From Alphaproteobacteria bacterium (GTDB taxonomy: Bacteria > Pseudomonadota > Alphaproteobacteria > UBA9655): DNA of 59,604 bases. The position numbers were made by a program, and so were the translations under genes. The stretch spans positions 1-59,604 of the forward strand of contig JAIEPE010000039.1 in NCBI GenBank assembly GCA_019749915.1. The letters are read 5' to 3'. Below are positions 28,576 through 37,268 of this stretch, piece by piece. The notes beneath the pieces are model-generated. The model did not search any database and was not told the origin of the DNA. It saw only the letters and a list, made by a program, of their open reading frames with translations. The first letter of the stretch is position 1. Every line of letters begins with the position of its first letter.

Positions 28576-29916
28576 ATGCGGCAGAAATTAGCAAGATACA
28601 TCACTATTTTTTTATGTCTTGCGGCTGCTTATGGTCTTGTATTCTACTTATCTATAGATGATGTGCCACGTCCGGAAAATGAGCTCCTTTTCTCTCCTCA
28701 AAACAAGATAGATCAAGTAGAAACTGTTGAAGAAGTGAAAGAAGGGCCTTATGACGAAACCCTTACCATCGCGACTGGCGATACCCTTGCCAGTATTCTC
28801 AACCGTTTAGGTATTCCTATAAATCAGGTTCACGAGATTGTAGAGGCGCTTTCTTCTGTTTATAGCCCCAAGGATTTAAAAGTTGGTCAAGAAATTTATG
28901 TTGTTTATGATGATCAAAAAGAGGGAGAGGCGTATGATCTCAAGTTTCTTCGCTTGCGAGCTGACTTTGAAAATGACATAGAATTGGTACGTACAGGGGA
29001 GGGTTTTTTTCAAGCCACAAAATATAAAAAGAAGCTCAAACACAGTTATGTAGCGATTGAAGGAGATATTAAAGTTAGTCTTTACGCTGATGCTTTGCGG
29101 GCGGGGGCATCTCCAAAAATGCTCTATGATATGATTAAAGCTTTTAGTTTCGATGTTGACTTCCAGCGAGATATTCAGCCCGGCACGACCTTTTCTCTTT
29201 TGTATGATACCTATAAGGATGAAGAATCGGGTAACGAAAGGCCTGGAGAGCTTTTAGCAGCCACGCTTGTGATCGATAATAAGCCTTATGAAATCTATCG
29301 TTTTCAACCCCCAGGGAGTGTGCCTGGATTTTATACACCCCTTGGTGAAGCGGTTCAAAAGGCTCTTTTAAAGACGCCCATTGATGGGGCGCGCATTAAT
29401 TCTGGATTTGGAAATCGCAAACACCCCATTAAAGAATACACAAAAATGCATACGGGTGTCGATTTTGGAGCGCCAAACGGTACGCCTATTATGGCCGCCG
29501 GTGATGGGGTTGTTGAACGCTGTGATAAGTTTGGAGGCTATGGAAATTATATCTGTATTCGTCACAATGGCAGTACAAAAACGGCCTATGCCCACCTGAG
29601 TCGCTTTGCAAAAGGGATAAAAAAAGGAGCCAAAGTTCATCAGGGGAAAGTCATTGGTTATGTGGGGACGACGGGGAATACAACAGGCCCCCACCTTCAC
29701 TTTGAATTGATTCAAAATGGGAAGCACGTCAATCCGACAAAGGTCACACAATTGCCAAAAACCAAGTTGCTTGGGAAGGCCTTGCAGGAATATAAGGTTT
29801 TTAAAGAAAAAGTTGAACGGATAAAGGCTGACGCTAAAAAAGAAGCTTCAAAAGAAGAAATGGCAAAAGAAGAGCTGCCTTCCCCGTCAAAACCTACAAC
29901 ATTAGAAGAAGTTTAA
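28576..29916 (+). CDS. M23 family murein endopeptidase, membrane-anchored
   Basis: 446 aa. One N-terminal membrane segment (about 8-26) anchors a periplasmic protein. A LysM/OapA-like stretch (TLASILNRLGIPINQVHEIV) comes first, then the LytM metallopeptidase domain at about 280-390, with zinc ligands in HTGVDFGAPNGTPI and HLHFELIQNG. A Lys/Glu-rich tail ends the protein. The order matches MepM/YebA-type enzymes that cut peptidoglycan cross-links for growth. It is followed 10 bases later by an MFS transporter on the same strand. Confidence 0.92.
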   Translation: MRQKLARYITIFLCLAAAYGLVFYLSIDDVPRPENELLFSPQNKIDQVETVEEVKEGPYDETLTIATGDTLASILNRLGIPINQVHEIVEALSSVYSPKDLKVGQEIYVVYDDQKEGEAYDLKFLRLRADFENDIELVRTGEGFFQATKYKKKLKHSYVAIEGDIKVSLYADALRAGASPKMLYDMIKAFSFDVDFQRDIQPGTTFSLLYDTYKDEESGNERPGELLAATLVIDNKPYEIYRFQPPGSVPGFYTPLGEAVQKALLKTPIDGARINSGFGNRKHPIKEYTKMHTGVDFGAPNGTPIMAAGDGVVERCDKFGGYGNYICIRHNGSTKTAYAHLSRFAKGIKKGAKVHQGKVIGYVGTTGNTTGPHLHFELIQNGKHVNPTKVTQLPKTKLLGKALQEYKVFKEKVERIKADAKKEASKEEMAKEELPSPSKPTTLEEV

Positions 29917-29926
29917 GTTTACGAAC

Positions 29927-31126
29927 ATGAAACAAGCACTTTCAAAGGGGATGGTTTTAGTTACCATCATTCTTATGGATATACTATCGGGTATGGAGTT
30001 TGATCTCTTTGTCCCGAGTTTTCCTGAATTGCAAGATCACTTTAGCCTTTCGGCCTTTTGGGTTGAAGCCTTGTTGTCGGTCAATTTTGCAGGATATTGT
30101 CTGAGCCTTTTCTTTGTTGGGGGACTTGCGGATCATTATGGCCGAAGGCCTATCATATTGCTTGGCCTTGCGATATTTATCATTGGGAGTATTGCTTGCT
30201 TATGGGCGCCCTCTTATGGAGTCATGTTAAGTGGCCGTTTTCTTCAGGGCGTAGGTATAGCCGCCCCTGCGATCCTCAGCTTTTTAATTATTGCTGATGC
30301 CTATCCTCTTAAGAAGCAGCAGTCCTTATTTGCCACACTGGATGGGTTATTCAACTTCGCTGCAGGTGCTGCGCCTGTTCTGGGGAGCTATATCACTTTG
30401 TATTTCCATTGGCAGGGTAACTTTATGACGCTTTTATTTTTAGGACTGGTTGCATTTGTGATGTCCATGCTTTTTATTCCTGCTCACAAACTGCCGGAGC
30501 ATAAGACAACCCTATCCTTTCGTGGATATATCCCACTATTCAAATCAAAGCCATTGATGCTTTTGATTATGCATATTGTCTTTGGTTTTGTGCCTTATTG
30601 GGTCTTTGTTGGAATGTCTCCTTTACTCTATATGGAAGATTTAGGCGTGAGCCTCACTCATTTTGGTTATTATCAAGGAGCGCTTGCCTTTATATTTGCC
30701 ATCGGAAGCCTATCCTTCGGCTTTATTGTCGGCAAATATGACCAGAAAAAAATGCTCTATCTTTCGAGTTTCATCCGGATCATTGGCTTAATAATGATTT
30801 CTTTGGTGTCTTTCCTGAATAGCCAAAATCCCCTGGTTATTACACTCGCCTTTCTTCCCTTTATTGTGGGCGGGATTATCCCAAGTGTGATACTTCAGCC
30901 CCTGTGTCTGAATTTTATGCCACAAGCAAAGGGACGGGTGTCAGCCATTCTGCAAGGAGGTCGCCTTGTTTTCTCTGCACTTTGCCTTCAAATCGCTGGC
31001 CATTTTTACCAAGGATCCTTTCAAAATATCGGGATTATTATTACCATCTTCATTCTCCTTACGGTCATGACCTTGTTTTTTGTCATCAAAAATCGTGAAC
31101 TTATGGAGTTTTCTCAGAAACAATAG
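29927..31126 (+). CDS. MFS transporter, Bcr/CflA-like drug exporter
   Basis: 399 aa with about twelve hydrophobic segments. The motif A loop GGLADHYGRRPIILLG is between helices 2 and 3, and LSGRFLQGVGIAAPAILSF belongs to helix 4, as in the Bcr/CflA multidrug exporters. The N-terminus MDILSGMEFDLFVPSFPEL fits as well. It starts 10 bases after the M23 gene and is followed at 14 bases by an effector-binding protein, so the three may form one transcript. The substrate is unknown; drug efflux is inferred from the subfamily. Confidence 0.85.
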   Translation: MKQALSKGMVLVTIILMDILSGMEFDLFVPSFPELQDHFSLSAFWVEALLSVNFAGYCLSLFFVGGLADHYGRRPIILLGLAIFIIGSIACLWAPSYGVMLSGRFLQGVGIAAPAILSFLIIADAYPLKKQQSLFATLDGLFNFAAGAAPVLGSYITLYFHWQGNFMTLLFLGLVAFVMSMLFIPAHKLPEHKTTLSFRGYIPLFKSKPLMLLIMHIVFGFVPYWVFVGMSPLLYMEDLGVSLTHFGYYQGALAFIFAIGSLSFGFIVGKYDQKKMLYLSSFIRIIGLIMISLVSFLNSQNPLVITLAFLPFIVGGIIPSVILQPLCLNFMPQAKGRVSAILQGGRLVFSALCLQIAGHFYQGSFQNIGIIITIFILLTVMTLFFVIKNRELMEFSQKQ

Positions 31127-31140
31127 AGGAAAGACAAATT

Positions 31141-31629
31141 ATGGAAAAAACAACATCCCAATTGCCCGAGATAAAATTAGTCGGGTTTCATCTGCGCACA
31201 AATAATAAAGCAGAAATGGACCCCTTAACCGCCAAGATTTCACCCTGTGTACAACAGTATTTTCAAGGGCAGTGGGCAGAAAAAATTCCTCACCGTACAC
31301 ATCCAGGAAAAACTCTTTGTGCGTATACAAACTATGAAAGCGATTATATGGGGGATTATACGTTCTATATCGGAGAGGAGGTCAGTTCTCTTGAGGGTAT
31401 TCCTGAAGGTTTAGAAAGCCATATCATACCGCCTCAAATCTATGTCAAGTTTACAACCCAGTCTGGACCTATGCCAATGGTTCTTATCAACGCTTGGCAG
31501 AATATTTGGAAAATGTCTCCTGAAAGCTTAGGTGGGGAGCGTAGATATCATACAGATTTTGAAATCTATGATGAACGAGCTTCTAACCCCCCAAATACCA
31601 TTCTAGATATTTATATTGGAGTCAAATAG
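31141..31629 (+). CDS. GyrI-like/effector-binding domain protein
   Basis: 162 aa, a stand-alone effector-binding domain as found at the C-terminus of AraC/MerR-type regulators and in GyrI. Marks include KLVGFHLRTNN at the start, YESDYMGDYTFYIGEEV in the middle, IYVKFTTQSGP and the C-terminal DFEIYDERASNPPN. There is no DNA-binding domain. Such proteins bind small drugs or metabolites. Coupling to an MFS exporter gene 14 bases upstream suggests a drug-binding or sequestering role (inference). GAGGAAAGA precedes the ATG. Confidence 0.78.
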   Translation: MEKTTSQLPEIKLVGFHLRTNNKAEMDPLTAKISPCVQQYFQGQWAEKIPHRTHPGKTLCAYTNYESDYMGDYTFYIGEEVSSLEGIPEGLESHIIPPQIYVKFTTQSGPMPMVLINAWQNIWKMSPESLGGERRYHTDFEIYDERASNPPNTILDIYIGVK

Positions 31630-31660
31630 CAGCCTTATGAAAGGTAGTGGAAACGGTCAG

Positions 31661-32761
31661 CTATTCATAAGCTGACTCATTCACACTAACTTTTAAAGTT
31701 GCGTGTTCTCCATTAATGACTAGGGAGGCTGTTGTTCCCAAAGGCATGATGTCATTATATTCCCCGTGTCCGAAACGAGGAGAATATACGACAGGGATGT
31801 TTATGTTTCTTGGTAAAAGAAATGTTTGAATGAAATGATTGATTTCATCTATTGTTTGTGAAGAACCTTCGAAACCCGTTATAGGATTATTCCCAAAAAT
31901 AATTCCTTTGGCTTCGTCAAAAATACCCGCACAAAGTAGGCCTACGAGGCGGCGAGAAAATCTTTTTGCATCTTCAGGAGTATCTTCAAGGAAAACAAAA
32001 CGACCTTTTCCTTGAAGCGTGGTAGGTGTCCCTTTATGGTTTTCAATAATAGAAAGATTTCCGCCCATAACACTTCCTGAAATCGGCATTTCTAAAGTTA
32101 CGGGGCCGGGATGGATGACACTAAACGTATGTTCTAACTCACCTACTTCTCCTTTGAGGATTGAAAAGACAGAACTAAGTTTAGCATTTTTGTTAACATT
32201 CGATTGAGTTACTGGGTAAAGCTCTTCCCCCAGTCCAATCACAGGGCCATGAAGCGAAGGCCATCCCCAAGTCGCTGCGAGTAGATGGAGGGCTGTTATG
32301 TCGCTAAACCCAATAATAAGTTTGGGGTGTATTGGCAGTGGAACGGCAGAACGTTTAAAATATTCCACAACTTCTATAGCTCCAAACCCTCCTCGCAAAG
32401 CCCATAAGGCTTTTGAGGGTCCTTGAAGAGCCTCTCTAAAACACCTCGTACGTTCTTCATCAGAGTTTGCAAAATAACTATGACGGGAAGCCTCTTTATC
32501 TATAGCTCCTTCAGGTAAAAATGGTTGTAAACCATGACTAGCTATAAGAGATTTGATAGCCTCTATATGTCCAGGTTTGAGGGGGGCTCCAGAGGGAGCA
32601 ATAATTTCTACAACATCACCTTCTTCTAAAAATTCCCATGTAAGAGCTTTGGAAACTGTCTTCGGATCTTGACTAGAAGAAGCTTCTTCTCCCATTGCAC
32701 ATGCAAAATTTGCAGAAAAAAGGAACATGTTTAGGATGAGGGCAAGAAGTAATCTTTTCAT
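31661..32761 (-). CDS. Secreted LD-carboxypeptidase (S66 family)
   Basis: 366 aa. A signal peptide (KRLLLALILNMFLFSANFACA) precedes the S66 domain. Catalytic Ser lies in IIGFSDITALHLLA, Glu in FVFLEDTPED and His in RFGHGEYNDIMPLG, the Ser-Glu-His arrangement of these enzymes, which remove D-Ala from muropeptide tetrapeptides; the substrate-binding LRGGFG is also kept. E. coli LdcA is cytosolic, so an exported version is notable: it would act on the sacculus or on shed fragments. The mature chain starts MGEE, like two unrelated secreted proteins in this window. Short hairpin at 31656-31676. Confidence 0.88.
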   Translation of the reverse strand: MKRLLLALILNMFLFSANFACAMGEEASSSQDPKTVSKALTWEFLEEGDVVEIIAPSGAPLKPGHIEAIKSLIASHGLQPFLPEGAIDKEASRHSYFANSDEERTRCFREALQGPSKALWALRGGFGAIEVVEYFKRSAVPLPIHPKLIIGFSDITALHLLAATWGWPSLHGPVIGLGEELYPVTQSNVNKNAKLSSVFSILKGEVGELEHTFSVIHPGPVTLEMPISGSVMGGNLSIIENHKGTPTTLQGKGRFVFLEDTPEDAKRFSRRLVGLLCAGIFDEAKGIIFGNNPITGFEGSSQTIDEINHFIQTFLLPRNINIPVVYSPRFGHGEYNDIMPLGTTASLVINGEHATLKVSVNESAYE

Positions 32762-32851
32762 TTAAAAGCTCCATGAAGGATAAAAAAACATTTTTACTGT
32801 GTGAATAAGTATCAGCACACTTTTGTGTTACGGTCAACATTGAAGTTCCCT

Positions 32852-33928
32852 TTAGACTAGATGGGCAGCCTCACGAAAGACATCAGTAACAGCCTCTAAC
32901 AATAGGTCGCTTTCTTTTGCCTCATTGTTTTGATCCACGGTTGTTGCAACAACGGGGAATTTTCTTGGATTTTTTTGCCGAAAAAGATTAATCTCCGGAA
33001 ACAATTGCCATGAGCAAGCTCCGGCTTCAATTTCATTCAGCTTTTGAATAACCTGCGATAAAGCAGGCCACTGGATTTGAAGAGGGGCCTCCATTGAGCC
33101 AGGAAGAATAAGCCCATGGGGTCTCCACAATCCTTGAGTGTCTGCCCAAACATATCCTGGATACCATAGGTCATAATGGATTCCGCTCTCTGTTTCGATC
33201 GCAACCAGGTGCATTTTTTCTTCATCTAACCGATTACGAACCTGTGGCCAAAAAGGAAGCTCCTCTGAAAGAGGCTCATTAAATCTTGGGATTTGTAAAA
33301 ATTCTTTTACTTTGCCTTTAGAGAGAGCCTGGGGAATGAAATAAGCCGTGAGGTGATATGATATCTCGCTGCGCTCAATTTTCCCTTGTTCAATTAAGGA
33401 AAACTGTCTCTCAAGAATGTCTTGAGCTGGAGAGGTGGCTTCCGAAGATTTTAAGAGCTTTAAAATAAAATCAAAACAAAGTTCATAGGCTTTTTGAAGG
33501 TCAAGGGATGATCCATCAAGGTGTCTATAAAAGAGGGTGAGTTCCTGAAAGAGTTTGAGAGAACGTCCTTCTGACCACGTCCAAAAATCTCCCGTTTTAG
33601 AAGCTTCCACCAGAACATCTCGATGTGCGAAGGCAATTTTGGGATAGCACAGGACGAAAGTAGAAAGAATTCCATCAACATCCAAATGGTTATTGATGAC
33701 TAAGTCATAAGAAGGATTCTTATTGGTCTCGAGATATTTAAAACAGATTTCCGTTGACGTACCTGCCTTATATTGACTTTCCGTACGATTGGGAACCCAG
33801 TGGCTTAGTTCAATATCAAAGTCTTCGCGAAATTCTTCTCCAGCAGTTCCATCCACATAAATTGCGCATTGGGATTCGGGTCTCTTACTTTTTGACCCTT
33901 TGATATAAAAAGGCTTCTCTGGGGACAC
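32852..33928 (-). CDS. DUF6687-like protein with a DHH-like aspartate motif
   Basis: 358 aa, starting at GTG 33928 with AAGGAGG 6 bases upstream. Conserved pieces: YVDGTAG, ELSHWVPNRTESQYKAGTST, VINNHLDVDGILSTF, EASKTGDFW and GYVWADTQGLW. NNHxDxDG resembles the metal-binding motif of DHH phosphoesterases but the rest does not match them clearly. The best family suggestion is DUF6687, from memory of its motif layout. Function unknown. No signal peptide; probably cytosolic. It stands between two secreted-protein genes with no operon partner. Confidence 0.55.
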   Translation of the reverse strand: MSPEKPFYIKGSKSKRPESQCAIYVDGTAGEEFREDFDIELSHWVPNRTESQYKAGTSTEICFKYLETNKNPSYDLVINNHLDVDGILSTFVLCYPKIAFAHRDVLVEASKTGDFWTWSEGRSLKLFQELTLFYRHLDGSSLDLQKAYELCFDFILKLLKSSEATSPAQDILERQFSLIEQGKIERSEISYHLTAYFIPQALSKGKVKEFLQIPRFNEPLSEELPFWPQVRNRLDEEKMHLVAIETESGIHYDLWYPGYVWADTQGLWRPHGLILPGSMEAPLQIQWPALSQVIQKLNEIEAGACSWQLFPEINLFRQKNPRKFPVVATTVDQNNEAKESDLLLEAVTDVFREAAHLV

Positions 33929-34031
33929 TTTATACCTCCTTCATCATGAACAGACACAACTTACCTGGAAATGATAATTTATACCTGATCGTCTGATGAG
34001 AAGATATCCTTTTTAACTTATGTCATCAGTT

Positions 34032-34496
34032 TTATTTGCGAGGAGGGAGGCCTAAAAATGATCCAAATCCTCCTAGCCCTAACTTGTCAAGGTTACGTTG
34101 AACACGTGCATCAGAACGGCCACCTCTAAAGGCTCCAAGTAGTGCTTGTCCTAATAGATCGGGTTGCGGCGCTGCTTGTTGCTGTCCCAGCAGTACTGCG
34201 GTAGCGGCTTCATCCTCTGCTATCTGCCGTTGTAAGCGCGCTATTTCGGCTTTTCTCTGAAGCTCCTGAAGTTGTAGTTCATCAGGTGAAGAAAGAGCTG
34301 CATGTGCTGAAGGAGCAGGAGCTACTTCAAGTTCGGGGGAGGGGAGACTCGATGGTGCTTTCATTTGAATAGCAGGAGTGTTAGGTTTTTCCTTCTCTGA
34401 TCCTTCCATGGCAAAAGCTGCGGTAGAAGAAAGAAGAAAAAGGGTAAGCACTGCTGAGTTTAAAATTTTTGAAAAATTAAATTTATACATATCCAT
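34032..34496 (-). CDS. Secreted protein with MEG mature N-terminus and charged helix
   Basis: 154 aa from the ATG at 34496, 6 bases after AAGGAG. Signal peptide to AFA; the mature chain begins MEGSEKEK. A Pro/Ala/Ser-rich spacer (about 40-70) leads to a charged helix (LQLQELQRKAEIARLQRQIAEDEAATAVLL), then a Gly-rich end (LGLGGFGSFLGLPPRK). Its layout repeats that of the protein at 17675-18142 without clear overall identity. No family is recognised. An AT-rich gap separates it from the MarR gene, upstream on the same strand. Confidence 0.65.
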   Translation of the reverse strand: MDMYKFNFSKILNSAVLTLFLLSSTAAFAMEGSEKEKPNTPAIQMKAPSSLPSPELEVAPAPSAHAALSSPDELQLQELQRKAEIARLQRQIAEDEAATAVLLGQQQAAPQPDLLGQALLGAFRGGRSDARVQRNLDKLGLGGFGSFLGLPPRK

Positions 34497-34552
34497 AACA
34501 TTCTCCTTTGCCACATATAATTATATAATATTATAAGTATATATTATATGCT

Positions 34553-35107
34553 TCATTTTGTCAAAAAATCAGTCTCTTTTACACAGGGATCAATCTCTGC
34601 CATTAATTTTCCTAAAATTTGAATAAGGTTTTGTTGCTCACTTTGGGGAATTTTTCCAAAAAAATCAGCATCAATTCTCTCAACCACAGGGATTAGCCTT
34701 GAGACAAATTTTTTCCCTTGAGGTGTTAACTGCACCCACTTGGCGCGGGTGTCTTTTTGACTTTCCTTACGGCTGATATATCCTTGGGCGACAAGTTTTT
34801 TCAGAGATTTTGAGACGGTCATTTTATCAAGTTTGGAAAGACGCACAATGGCCACTTGGGTGGGATCTTGATGATGTTCTTCAAGCCATAAGGTGACAGC
34901 CATAATAACAAATTGAGGATGGGAAATATCATAACTATCAAGGGCTTTTTTAATTAGCCTTTGCCATGTGACCGTTGTTTGCCAGAGCAGGAAGCCTGGG
35001 CTGTCTTCAGGGGTTTCGAATCCAAAAGCGGATTTTTTAGGATTTTGCGAGGTCAACGAGGGCTTCCATTTCTTTTGGAACGCTATCTGCAACATTTTGG
35101 GCGACAA
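34553..35107 (-). CDS. MarR family transcriptional regulator
   Basis: About 184 aa from 35107, though a TTG at 35056 (LTSQNPKKS) would also serve and reduce the 71-base overlap with the upstream gene. The winged helix shows QVAIVRLSKLDKMTVSKSLKKLVAQGYISRK and the wing DTRAKWVQLTPQGKKF, the MarR signature. It overlaps the SRPBCC gene, so the two are coexpressed. MarR/SRPBCC pairs usually regulate themselves in response to a small ligand; no operator was identified in the AT-rich leader upstream at 35454-35510. Confidence 0.88.
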   Translation of the reverse strand: MSPKMLQIAFQKKWKPSLTSQNPKKSAFGFETPEDSPGFLLWQTTVTWQRLIKKALDSYDISHPQFVIMAVTLWLEEHHQDPTQVAIVRLSKLDKMTVSKSLKKLVAQGYISRKESQKDTRAKWVQLTPQGKKFVSRLIPVVERIDADFFGKIPQSEQQNLIQILGKLMAEIDPCVKETDFLTK

Positions 35108-35453
35108 GCTTAACCCATAAAAATTTAAGAGGACCTGTCACTACCAAAGTGTTGATGAGCCGCAAGCCATCTGGAGTTTCTTCCAACTCATGGGTATCAT
35201 ACATCTTCGCTCCAAAGAAGGACGTGCAATCGGTGAATTTTCGACCTTCCTCAATGCGCGTCAACACAATTTTAAAGGTTTTGACGCCTTTAGGCTTTAA
35301 CATGAAATAATTGCCGACAGTAAAGGCACCTTCCAGCTTACAATATTCTAAATCTCCATGCCATTTCGACCAATTATTAACATCGGTCCAAATTTGCCAG
35401 ATTTTTTCCTTTTTGATGTCTTTAAAAACATTGCTGTAGGTGCGTACCCACAT
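35037..35453 (-). CDS. SRPBCC (START-like) family protein
   Basis: 138 aa. The domain begins YSNVFKDIKKEKIWQIWTDV and contains NWSKWHGDLEYCKLEG, VGNYFMLKPKGVKTFKIVL and the long C-terminal helix GPLKFLWVKLVAQNVADSVP, a hydrophobic-ligand binding fold (polyketide cyclase/START superfamily). It is not near the polyketide cluster and shows no sign of acting there. It overlaps the MarR gene and precedes it in the transcript. A GGAGG sequence lies 6 bases before the start. The ligand is unknown. Confidence 0.85.
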   Translation of the reverse strand: MWVRTYSNVFKDIKKEKIWQIWTDVNNWSKWHGDLEYCKLEGAFTVGNYFMLKPKGVKTFKIVLTRIEEGRKFTDCTSFFGAKMYDTHELEETPDGLRLINTLVVTGPLKFLWVKLVAQNVADSVPKEMEALVDLAKS

Positions 35454-35576
35454 GATTACCTCCTTAATTGTAACTATTTATATATTATGCATGTTTATTA
35501 TTTTGTCAACCCCATTTTTAAAATGGCCCTCACCACCTGACGGATTTTTATACACTAAGGAAAATCACGTTTTTTC

Positions 35577-35670
35577 GTCATTGCGAGAAGGGTCGAAGAC
35601 CCGACGAAGCAATCCATTCTTCAAATGAATTCATGGATTGCCGCGCCCACTACGTGGGCTCGCAATGACG
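35577..35670. repeat. Palindromic repeat B, copy 2
   Basis: GTCATTGCGAGAAGGGTCGA at the left and GTGGGCTCGCAATGACG at the right. It is the reverse complement of copy 1 (15837-15931), with few changes over about 94 bases. It fills the middle of the 366-base gap between the SRPBCC gene and the kinase gene; the rest of that gap is AT-rich with no gene seen. Confidence 0.9.
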
Positions 35671-35819
35671 ACGAAAAAAATTTGTCAGGTGTTAAGAAGA
35701 TGGCCAATTAACCCTATACAAAAAAATTGACATCTTTCATTCGTGTGGCAAACTATAAATGTAGACTGGAAGAGTTACATCAAATTCAAACCCTCACTAA
35801 AAAATCAAGAGGTCCACTA

Positions 35820-36422
35820 ATGATCATTCTTCTAAACGGTTGTTCCTCGGCAGGGAAATCGACCCTTGCACGAGCCCTTCAATTCCTTTCCGAAAAACCC
35901 TATCTTTTGATTGGTATCGATACCTTCTTTCACATGATGCCTGCAGCTTATGTGGGCTTTGGGGACAAGGCAGACCAAGGATTCCACTTTATCCCTGAGC
36001 ATGATGATTTGGGGCCTTTGATGCGGATTGAAAATGGACCCTATGGAAAAGCTATTGGCAATACAATTCCTAAGGTCATTAAAACTCTTGCGGATGATGG
36101 ACATGACATCATCCTTGATGAGGTTTTTTTTGGGGAGGAGAGTTTGAATCGTTATGTAGAGGCTCTCAAAGATCATACGGTCTATTTTATTGGTGTTATG
36201 TGTGATTTGAAGGTTCTTCAAGAACGAGAGATTCTTCGCGGAGATCGCGCCCTTGGCCTGGGCCGTGATCAAATTGGGCGCGTTCACACGCCCGAAAGGT
36301 CTTATGATATGACCGTTGATACAACCTGCATCTCTGCTTTTGATTGTGGGAAAGCCATTCTAAAGTTTATTGACGAAAACCCAAATCCTCAAAGCTTTAG
36401 ACAAAAAGAAACCAGGGCTTAA
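35820..36422 (+). CDS. Chloramphenicol phosphotransferase-like kinase
   Basis: 200 aa from ATG 35820, 7 bases after AAGAGG; upstream frame from TTG 35727 gives no family sequence. The P-loop GCSSAGKST lies at residues 7-15, then GIDTFFHMMP with the Asp equivalent to the CPT catalytic base, and DEVFFGEESL and LRGDRALGLGRDQ, matching the chloramphenicol 3-O-phosphotransferase-like family. Close members may inactivate chloramphenicol, but many of these proteins have unknown substrates. It overlaps nudC by one base (TAATG), so the two are cotranslated, which speaks for a housekeeping or NAD-linked role as well as resistance. Confidence 0.8.
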   Translation: MIILLNGCSSAGKSTLARALQFLSEKPYLLIGIDTFFHMMPAAYVGFGDKADQGFHFIPEHDDLGPLMRIENGPYGKAIGNTIPKVIKTLADDGHDIILDEVFFGEESLNRYVEALKDHTVYFIGVMCDLKVLQEREILRGDRALGLGRDQIGRVHTPERSYDMTVDTTCISAFDCGKAILKFIDENPNPQSFRQKETRA

Positions 36423-37231
36423 TGAAACTCCTAACAAAAGATCTTTTAAGCAAAAACTATGCGGAACATTTTGCGCTGTTTTTTACGGATGATGGAATTA
36501 TCGTTAACCCTCAAACATCCTCCCCCATCCTGCAATTTGCAAAAACTGTAAAACAGTTAAAGCTTGTCGTAAATGAGGCCTATTTAGATGATTCAAGTCT
36601 CATCATCAACTGCCACAGTGCTTTAACCCCTGATCAAATGCTTACAGAGAGAGCCTATATAAACAATGTAAAGTCTTTCTTAGCTACAACAAATGACACA
36701 GTTCTAGGGCAGCGCATTTTGCGAGCAGTGCATTGGTTAACTTGGGATGCAAAGTTTCAATACTGCAGCAAGTGTGGCGGAAAAATTCAAAAAGTTTTGG
36801 AGACCACTGAAAAGAAATGTAGTTCATGCGAGCTTTCATTTTTTCCTAATCCTTTTCCAGCCGTAATGGTATTAATTCAACGAGAAAATGAACTCTTATT
36901 AGCCAGATCAGCGTATTTTAAACCTGGAGTATACAGCGCTCTTGCAGGTTTTATTGATATTGGTGAAACAGCTGAACAAGCGGTGCATCGAGAAGTTAAA
37001 GAAGAAGTTGGCGTGGAAATAACAGAATTGAAATATTTTGGGAGCCAGAGCTGGCCCTTTCCAAACAGTTTTATGATTGCTTTTAAGGCAGAATATTTAC
37101 GAGGTGAAATTAACATCGATGGTAACGAGATAGAGGATGCCCGTTGGTTTCATTTAAGTAAATTACCCCCACTTCCCCCCAGCTCAAGTATTTCTAGAAA
37201 GTTAATAGAAAGTGTTATTTTAAAGGAGTAA
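36422..37231 (+). CDS. nudC: NAD(H) diphosphatase NudC (also RNA decapping)
   Basis: 269 aa. Cleaves NADH to NMNH and AMP and removes NAD caps from RNA. A zinc ribbon (CSKCGG...CSSCEL, four Cys) precedes the Nudix box GFIDIGETAEQAVHREVKEEVG, with the NudC signature SQSWPFPNSFM (SQPWPFPxS in the family) after it. All Nudix-box Glu and Gly residues are kept. The N-terminal domain is weakly conserved, as usual. Coupled by TAATG overlap to the CPT-like kinase. Confidence 0.93.
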   Translation: MKLLTKDLLSKNYAEHFALFFTDDGIIVNPQTSSPILQFAKTVKQLKLVVNEAYLDDSSLIINCHSALTPDQMLTERAYINNVKSFLATTNDTVLGQRILRAVHWLTWDAKFQYCSKCGGKIQKVLETTEKKCSSCELSFFPNPFPAVMVLIQRENELLLARSAYFKPGVYSALAGFIDIGETAEQAVHREVKEEVGVEITELKYFGSQSWPFPNSFMIAFKAEYLRGEINIDGNEIEDARWFHLSKLPPLPPSSSISRKLIESVILKE

Positions 37232-37268
37232 AAGCTTTTTGCTTTGCGGAGCTTATGCTAAATGAAGT

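Noticed and set aside
35832-36287. 151-aa open frame opposite the CPT-like kinase
   Set aside because: Antisense to a gene with a clear P-loop and kinase motifs; no family features.
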